Origin: DAOQVR01 sp035341665
GTDB taxonomy: Bacteria; Chloroflexota; Anaerolineae; JAAYZQ01
NCBI GenBank assembly: GCA_035341665.1
Contig: DAOQVR010000013.1
Coordinates: 66,856 to 130,855 of the forward strand
Length of the DNA stretch: 64,000 bases
Direction: 5' to 3'
A model generated the notes under the pieces. That model did not search any database. It was not told where the DNA came from and saw only the letters and a list, made by a program, of their open reading frames with translations. Made by a program: the position numbers and the translations under genes. This document shows positions 60,584 to 64,000 of this stretch, piece by piece (position 1 is the first letter of the stretch; every line of letters starts with the position of its first letter).

Positions 60584-61609
60584 ATGCCCGAAGTACTGGA
60601 GCGCCTGCAAAAACTCCTCGCCGAGGCCGGCGTCGCCTCGCGCCGCAAGGCCGAGCAGCTTATCCAGGAAGGGCGCGTGACGGTCAACGGCCGCATCGTG
60701 ACCCAGCTCGGCACCAAGGTCAATCCCGCCCTGGACGAAGTGCGCGTGGACGGGCAAAAGGTCAAGTTCTCCGGCCACAACGTCTACCTCATGCTTAACA
60801 AGCCTCGCGGTGTCCTCTCCGTGATGGAAGACACCCGCGGCCAAAAGTCACTCGGCGACTTGGTGCAGGTGCCGCAGCGGGTCTTTCCCGTCGGCCGGCT
60901 GGACGCCATGAGCGAGGGCCTCATCCTCCTCACCGACGATGGTGAGCTAGCCAACCTCTTGACCCACCCGCGCTATGAGCATGAGAAAGAGTATCGCGCG
61001 CTGGTGAACGGCATCCCCTCGGACGAAGCGCTCGAGGCCTGGCGGCGCGGGATCGTGCTGGAAGGGCAGCAAACGGCACCTGCCCAGGTCGAAATCCTGC
61101 GCAAGGAGAGGGACTCGGCCTACCTTCGCATTGTCATGCACGAAGGTCGCAAGAGGCAGGTTCGCGAAGTGGCAGCCCTTCTCGGTCACCCGGTGCGCCA
61201 GCTTCAGCGGGTGCGGCTGGGTCCGCTGCACCTCGGAACACTCAAGCCGGGCGAGTGGCGCCACCTGACGGGGGCCGAGGTCGAACAGCTGACAAGCATC
61301 CAGAAGAAAGCCGGTGGTGCCAAGCCGGGCACAGCTCTTCGCAAAGCGAGGGTCGCGACCGACGGGAAACCATCGGCGGGCGGGACGGAGGGGACCGGGC
61401 GCCGGCCTGCTCACGATGGCAAATCCGCCGAACAGAAGACTCCCGGCCCACCGGCTCGGCGCCAGCGGGACGAAAAGCCGGCTGTGCAGGAAGGCAAGAA
61501 GCGACGGTCGGTGCCACCCAGCCCAACCCGGCCTGTCAAGCCCCCAGACGATGCGGCTGCGAAGCGGGACAGGAAAAAGCGCCGGGACAAGGCCAAGAAG
61601 CGCGGCTAG
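60584..61609 (+). CDS. rluB: 23S rRNA pseudouridine synthase (RluB type)
   Basis: A 341-residue enzyme that converts a 23S rRNA uridine to pseudouridine. It has an N-terminal S4 RNA-binding domain (about 5-60, RLQKLLAEAGVASRRKAEQLI) and a RsuA-type catalytic domain with Asp107 in GRLDAMSEGLILLTDDGE. Residues about 245-341 are a disordered Lys/Arg/Pro-rich tail that could bind RNA. Length without the tail is normal. cmk follows by 95 bases. Confidence 0.9.
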   Translation: MPEVLERLQKLLAEAGVASRRKAEQLIQEGRVTVNGRIVTQLGTKVNPALDEVRVDGQKVKFSGHNVYLMLNKPRGVLSVMEDTRGQKSLGDLVQVPQRVFPVGRLDAMSEGLILLTDDGELANLLTHPRYEHEKEYRALVNGIPSDEALEAWRRGIVLEGQQTAPAQVEILRKERDSAYLRIVMHEGRKRQVREVAALLGHPVRQLQRVRLGPLHLGTLKPGEWRHLTGAEVEQLTSIQKKAGGAKPGTALRKARVATDGKPSAGGTEGTGRRPAHDGKSAEQKTPGPPARRQRDEKPAVQEGKKRRSVPPSPTRPVKPPDDAAAKRDRKKRRDKAKKRG

Positions 61610-61704
61610 CGGCCACCGCAGTGGGCACCGTCGGGCCAGCCGCAGCGGCGCACTGCCCAAGGTCGCAGCGGCATGACACGCTATCGTTGTCGAGGAAGCG
61701 CAAA

Positions 61705-62409
61705 GTGAACGCACCATCCACCATCGCAATAGACGGGCCCGCCGCATCCGGCAAGAGCAGGCTGGGAGACTCGCTGGCAGCCGCGCTTGGCTACTGCTAC
61801 CTCGACACCGGTGCCATGTATCGCGCCGTCGCGTGGGCAGCGCTCGCGGAGGGCCTCGACGTGGGAGATGCTGCGGCGCTAACTGCTTTGGCCGAGAAGC
61901 TGCTGATCGAGTCCCTGTCCCCGACCGTCCTAGATGGGCGCCAGTACACGGTGCTCGTGGATGGCAGAGACGTAACCTGGGATATCCGGCAGGAGGCCGT
62001 GGAGAAGGCCGTCTCTCCGATCAGCGAGTACCGCGGCGTCCGGCTTGCCCTCACGGAGCAGCAGCGGCGCATCGCCGTGCCGGGGAGGATGGTGATGGTC
62101 GGCCGTGACATCGGCACCGTCGTCCTTCCGAACGCCGGCCTGAAGATCTACCTGGACGCGAGCCTAGAGGTCCGGGCAAGCCGCAGGCTCCAGCAGATGC
62201 TGGAGCGCGACGCGTCGGCAACCTACCAAGCGGCGCTCGACTCGGTGCTCCAGCGCGACCTGAAGGACAGCCAGCGCGCCGAGGCCCCCCTCAGGCCGGC
62301 GGAGGATGCCATCGTACTCGACTCAACCCATCTCAACGCCAAGCAGGTACTCGGGATGGTGTGGGCCATCATCGAGCACGGGCCATGGAACCAGGTCGAT
62401 GACGGCTAG
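61705..62409 (+). CDS. cmk: cytidylate kinase
   Basis: A 234-residue CMP kinase that makes CDP for nucleotide supply. The P-loop GPAASGKS (11-18), the CMP-binding GAMYRAVAWAAL segment and VGRDIGTVVLPNA with DASLEVRASRRLQQM are typical. The GTG at 61705 follows GAGGAAG and begins MNAPSTIAIDG; longer starts read through the intergenic space. cmk next to an rRNA pseudouridine synthase is a common arrangement. Confidence 0.93.
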   Translation: MNAPSTIAIDGPAASGKSRLGDSLAAALGYCYLDTGAMYRAVAWAALAEGLDVGDAAALTALAEKLLIESLSPTVLDGRQYTVLVDGRDVTWDIRQEAVEKAVSPISEYRGVRLALTEQQRRIAVPGRMVMVGRDIGTVVLPNAGLKIYLDASLEVRASRRLQQMLERDASATYQAALDSVLQRDLKDSQRAEAPLRPAEDAIVLDSTHLNAKQVLGMVWAIIEHGPWNQVDDG

Positions 62410-62474
62410 CACAGGAGGCGCGCTGCGCCTGCTCCCCACGGGCACATTGCCGGTGCCCCGCCCCGCGTAGCACC

Positions 62475-63836
62475 GTGTGCGCGTCGCGCCTCCCCGAGCG
62501 CGCGCCCGGCGGCATCGTGGCTGCGGTGGAGCCCGGCGGCGTGGGCGAGGCCGCAGGACTCCGGGCTGGGGATTGGCTGCTCGCCATCAACGGCCGGCGC
62601 CTGCGCGACGTCATCGATGCTCGATTCTACGGGGCGGAACCTCGGCTTGACTTGACCGTCGAGCGTGCCGGGGCGCGTTTCACGGTCCGGGTAGAGCGCG
62701 CCTTTGGGCAGGCACTGGGCATCGAGTTCCGGCATCCCACCTTCGACGTCGATATCCGGCGGTGCGCCAATGACTGCGACTTTTGCTTCGTCAAGATGAA
62801 CGCGCCCGGCATGCGCCCGTCGCTCTCCGTCAAGGATGACGATTACCGTTACTCCTTCCTCTTCGACCACTTTGTAACCCTCACCAACCTGAGCCGGGCC
62901 GATTGGGCGCGCCTGGAGGAGCAGCGGCTAGGTCCCCTGTACGTGTCGGTGCACGCGACCGAGCCCGACCTGCGCCGCCGTATGCTCGGCTGCCGGAAGG
63001 CGCCCGCGATCCTCGATCAGCTGCAGCGCCTGGGTGAGCTGGGCATCGAGGTCCACACGCAGGTGGTGCTGGTCCCGGGCGTGAACGACGGGGAGCACCT
63101 CGAGCGGACCCTCGCCGACCTACTGGCCTTGGCCGGCGAGCCCGTGCAGTCGGTGGGCATCGTGCCGGTGGGCCTGACCCGCTACCACACAGGCGCGTGC
63201 CGTCCCTACTCGGCCGCGGAATCGGCCGGCCTTCTCGACCAAGTTGCTCCGTGGCGGCGCAAGACTCGTGTCGAGACAGGGTGTACCTTCCTCTACCCCT
63301 CGGATGAGTGGTACCTGGTCGCCGGGCGCGATCTGCCCGAGGCGGAGGAATACGACGACTTTCCGCAGCTCGAGAACGGCGTGGGCATGGTGCGCCGGCT
63401 CCTGGACGAATGGGCCGAGCTCAAGGCTTCACTCCCGGCCCGGGTCCGCATGGCTGGCGTTGCGACGCTGGCCTGCGGGGCGCTCATTGCGCCGGTGCTG
63501 GCCCCGGTCGTCGAGGAGTGGTCGGCTCGGACCACTGTGCGGCTCCGTCTCGTGTCCGTAGTCAACGAGTTCTTTGGGCCGATGACGACGGTCTCGGGGC
63601 TCCTGACGGGGCGCGATGTCGCGGCAGCGCTGCGCGGGCAGGACCTGGGCGACCTGGTGCTGCTTCCGCGAGCCATGTTCACCGGCCGCTACGGCGCCGG
63701 CGAGACACCGCCGGGGGTCACCCTGGACGATCTCCGCCTCGAGGAGATCGGCAGGCAGCTCCGCACCCGCACCGAGATGGCGGGTACGCTCGCCGAAGCA
63801 GTTGCCTTCCTGGACGGCCTGTCGCCGCGGTACTGA
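62475..63836 (+). CDS. DUF512 protein: PDZ plus radical-SAM-like Fe-S domain
   Basis: A 453-residue protein with an N-terminal PDZ-like domain (about 8-72, with GVGEAAGLRAGDWLLAING), then a CANDCDFC motif (Cys97, 101, 104) like the CxxxCxxC cluster of radical SAM enzymes, and the DUF512 C-terminal half with GVNDGEHLERTLADL, VGLTRYHT and FFGPMTTVSGLLTG. The family is widespread but its substrate is not known to me. The GTG at 62475 lies 65 bases after cmk and has no strong ribosome site. Confidence 0.85.
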   Translation: MCASRLPERAPGGIVAAVEPGGVGEAAGLRAGDWLLAINGRRLRDVIDARFYGAEPRLDLTVERAGARFTVRVERAFGQALGIEFRHPTFDVDIRRCANDCDFCFVKMNAPGMRPSLSVKDDDYRYSFLFDHFVTLTNLSRADWARLEEQRLGPLYVSVHATEPDLRRRMLGCRKAPAILDQLQRLGELGIEVHTQVVLVPGVNDGEHLERTLADLLALAGEPVQSVGIVPVGLTRYHTGACRPYSAAESAGLLDQVAPWRRKTRVETGCTFLYPSDEWYLVAGRDLPEAEEYDDFPQLENGVGMVRRLLDEWAELKASLPARVRMAGVATLACGALIAPVLAPVVEEWSARTTVRLRLVSVVNEFFGPMTTVSGLLTGRDVAAALRGQDLGDLVLLPRAMFTGRYGAGETPPGVTLDDLRLEEIGRQLRTRTEMAGTLAEAVAFLDGLSPRY

Positions 63837-63837
63837 G

Positions 63838-63939
63838 GGCCTTGTGCGCGGGCTCACCAAGAGTGGTCCGAAACCACCTCTCGTCCACTGTGTTCCCCGC
63901 CGCATCCAGAACCACGCTGGTTGTCGCAAGGTGGTCTGC
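63838..63939 (-). pseudogene. fragment resembling an RHS-repeat protein
   Basis: On the minus strand one frame reads ADHLATTSVVLDAAGNTVDE then RWFRTTLGE. This matches the consensus TDHLGSTSVVLDA-GN-V-E-RY-PYGE found in RHS/YD-repeat proteins. The match covers about 30 residues with no start or flanking repeat, so it is a decayed fragment of a large surface or toxin protein. The remainder of 63940-64000 is uninformative. Confidence 0.5.
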
Positions 63940-64000
63940 TGGGGACCCACCCGTCTGCATCGCCGTCGCGGAAGTCGTCGATGACCTGGCAGCTCACGAC

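Noticed and set aside
1..64000. tRNA, rRNA, tmRNA, insertion sequences or prophage genes
   Set aside because: I found no T-arm-like sequence in the intergenic spaces, no transposase or integrase, and no rRNA sequence. A computed search could still reveal a small RNA.

Overview
The window is high-GC bacterial DNA, densely coded, with no rRNA, tRNA, CRISPR array or intact insertion sequence that I could find. Gene content suggests a member of the Chloroflexota, probably Anaerolineae-like: Thr/Pro-rich zinc-ribbon membrane proteins, LysM/PA14 secreted proteins, an archaeal-type mevalonate module in a bacterium, KdpD/KimA potassium genes, and many multi-PAS/GAF sensors. This assignment is inferred from content only. 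Several near-consensus sigma-70 promoters (TTGACA/TATAAT-like with 16-17 bp spacers) can be read by eye.

Layout. 1-3000: a sugar ABC-transporter binding lipoprotein cut by the window edge, with a promoter/operator pair, a stand-alone CBM48 protein, and a secreted LysM-PA14 protein. 3066-5920: zinc-ribbon protein, RseP-type site-2 protease and IscU-type Fe-S scaffold on the minus strand. 6028-10377: a minus-strand operon for the lower archaeal-type mevalonate pathway (flavin prenyltransferase UbiX, UbiD-type decarboxylase, both aconitase-X subunits, isopentenyl phosphate kinase), behind ribosomal protein L25. 11217-15815: a 1532-residue secreted amylopullulanase. 16051-21835: two tandem S41 proteases, SmpB, an unknown protein, and a lipoprotein joining a TolB-like propeller to an M15/LAS peptidase domain. 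21832-31472: a degenerate response regulator, TsaC, a small membrane protein, two glycosyltransferases, a metal-ligand-poor M24 protein, an MFS exporter, a palindrome array, a translin-family protein, a Cas4-like nuclease split over two membrane-anchored ORFs, and RarD.

31560-37654 concerns potassium: KdpD/KdpE remain but kdpC is reduced to its C-terminal half and kdpFAB is absent here, and a divergent KimA-type K+ importer adjoins. 37922-43284 is a 1563-residue multi-PAS/GAF histidine kinase with its NarL-type regulator. 44267-49481 includes a flavin-based extracytosolic redox cluster (flavoprotein, ApbE, two FMN-binding domain proteins, DUF4389). 49630-55552 is a run of MFS, M28 peptidase, alpha/beta hydrolase, beta-lactamase-fold hydrolase and an E2-type acyltransferase. 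55734-59837 is a MacAB-like ABC export system with a lipoprotein. 60584-63836 holds rluB, cmk and a DUF512 PDZ/Fe-S protein.

Four short gene remnants (discoidin domain, kdpC, E2 acyltransferase, RHS-like) lie in intergenic spaces and point to ongoing gene decay. The strongest biological story is the compact mevalonate operon. The split Cas4-like pair, the propeller-M15 fusion and the flavinylation cluster are the next most interesting.
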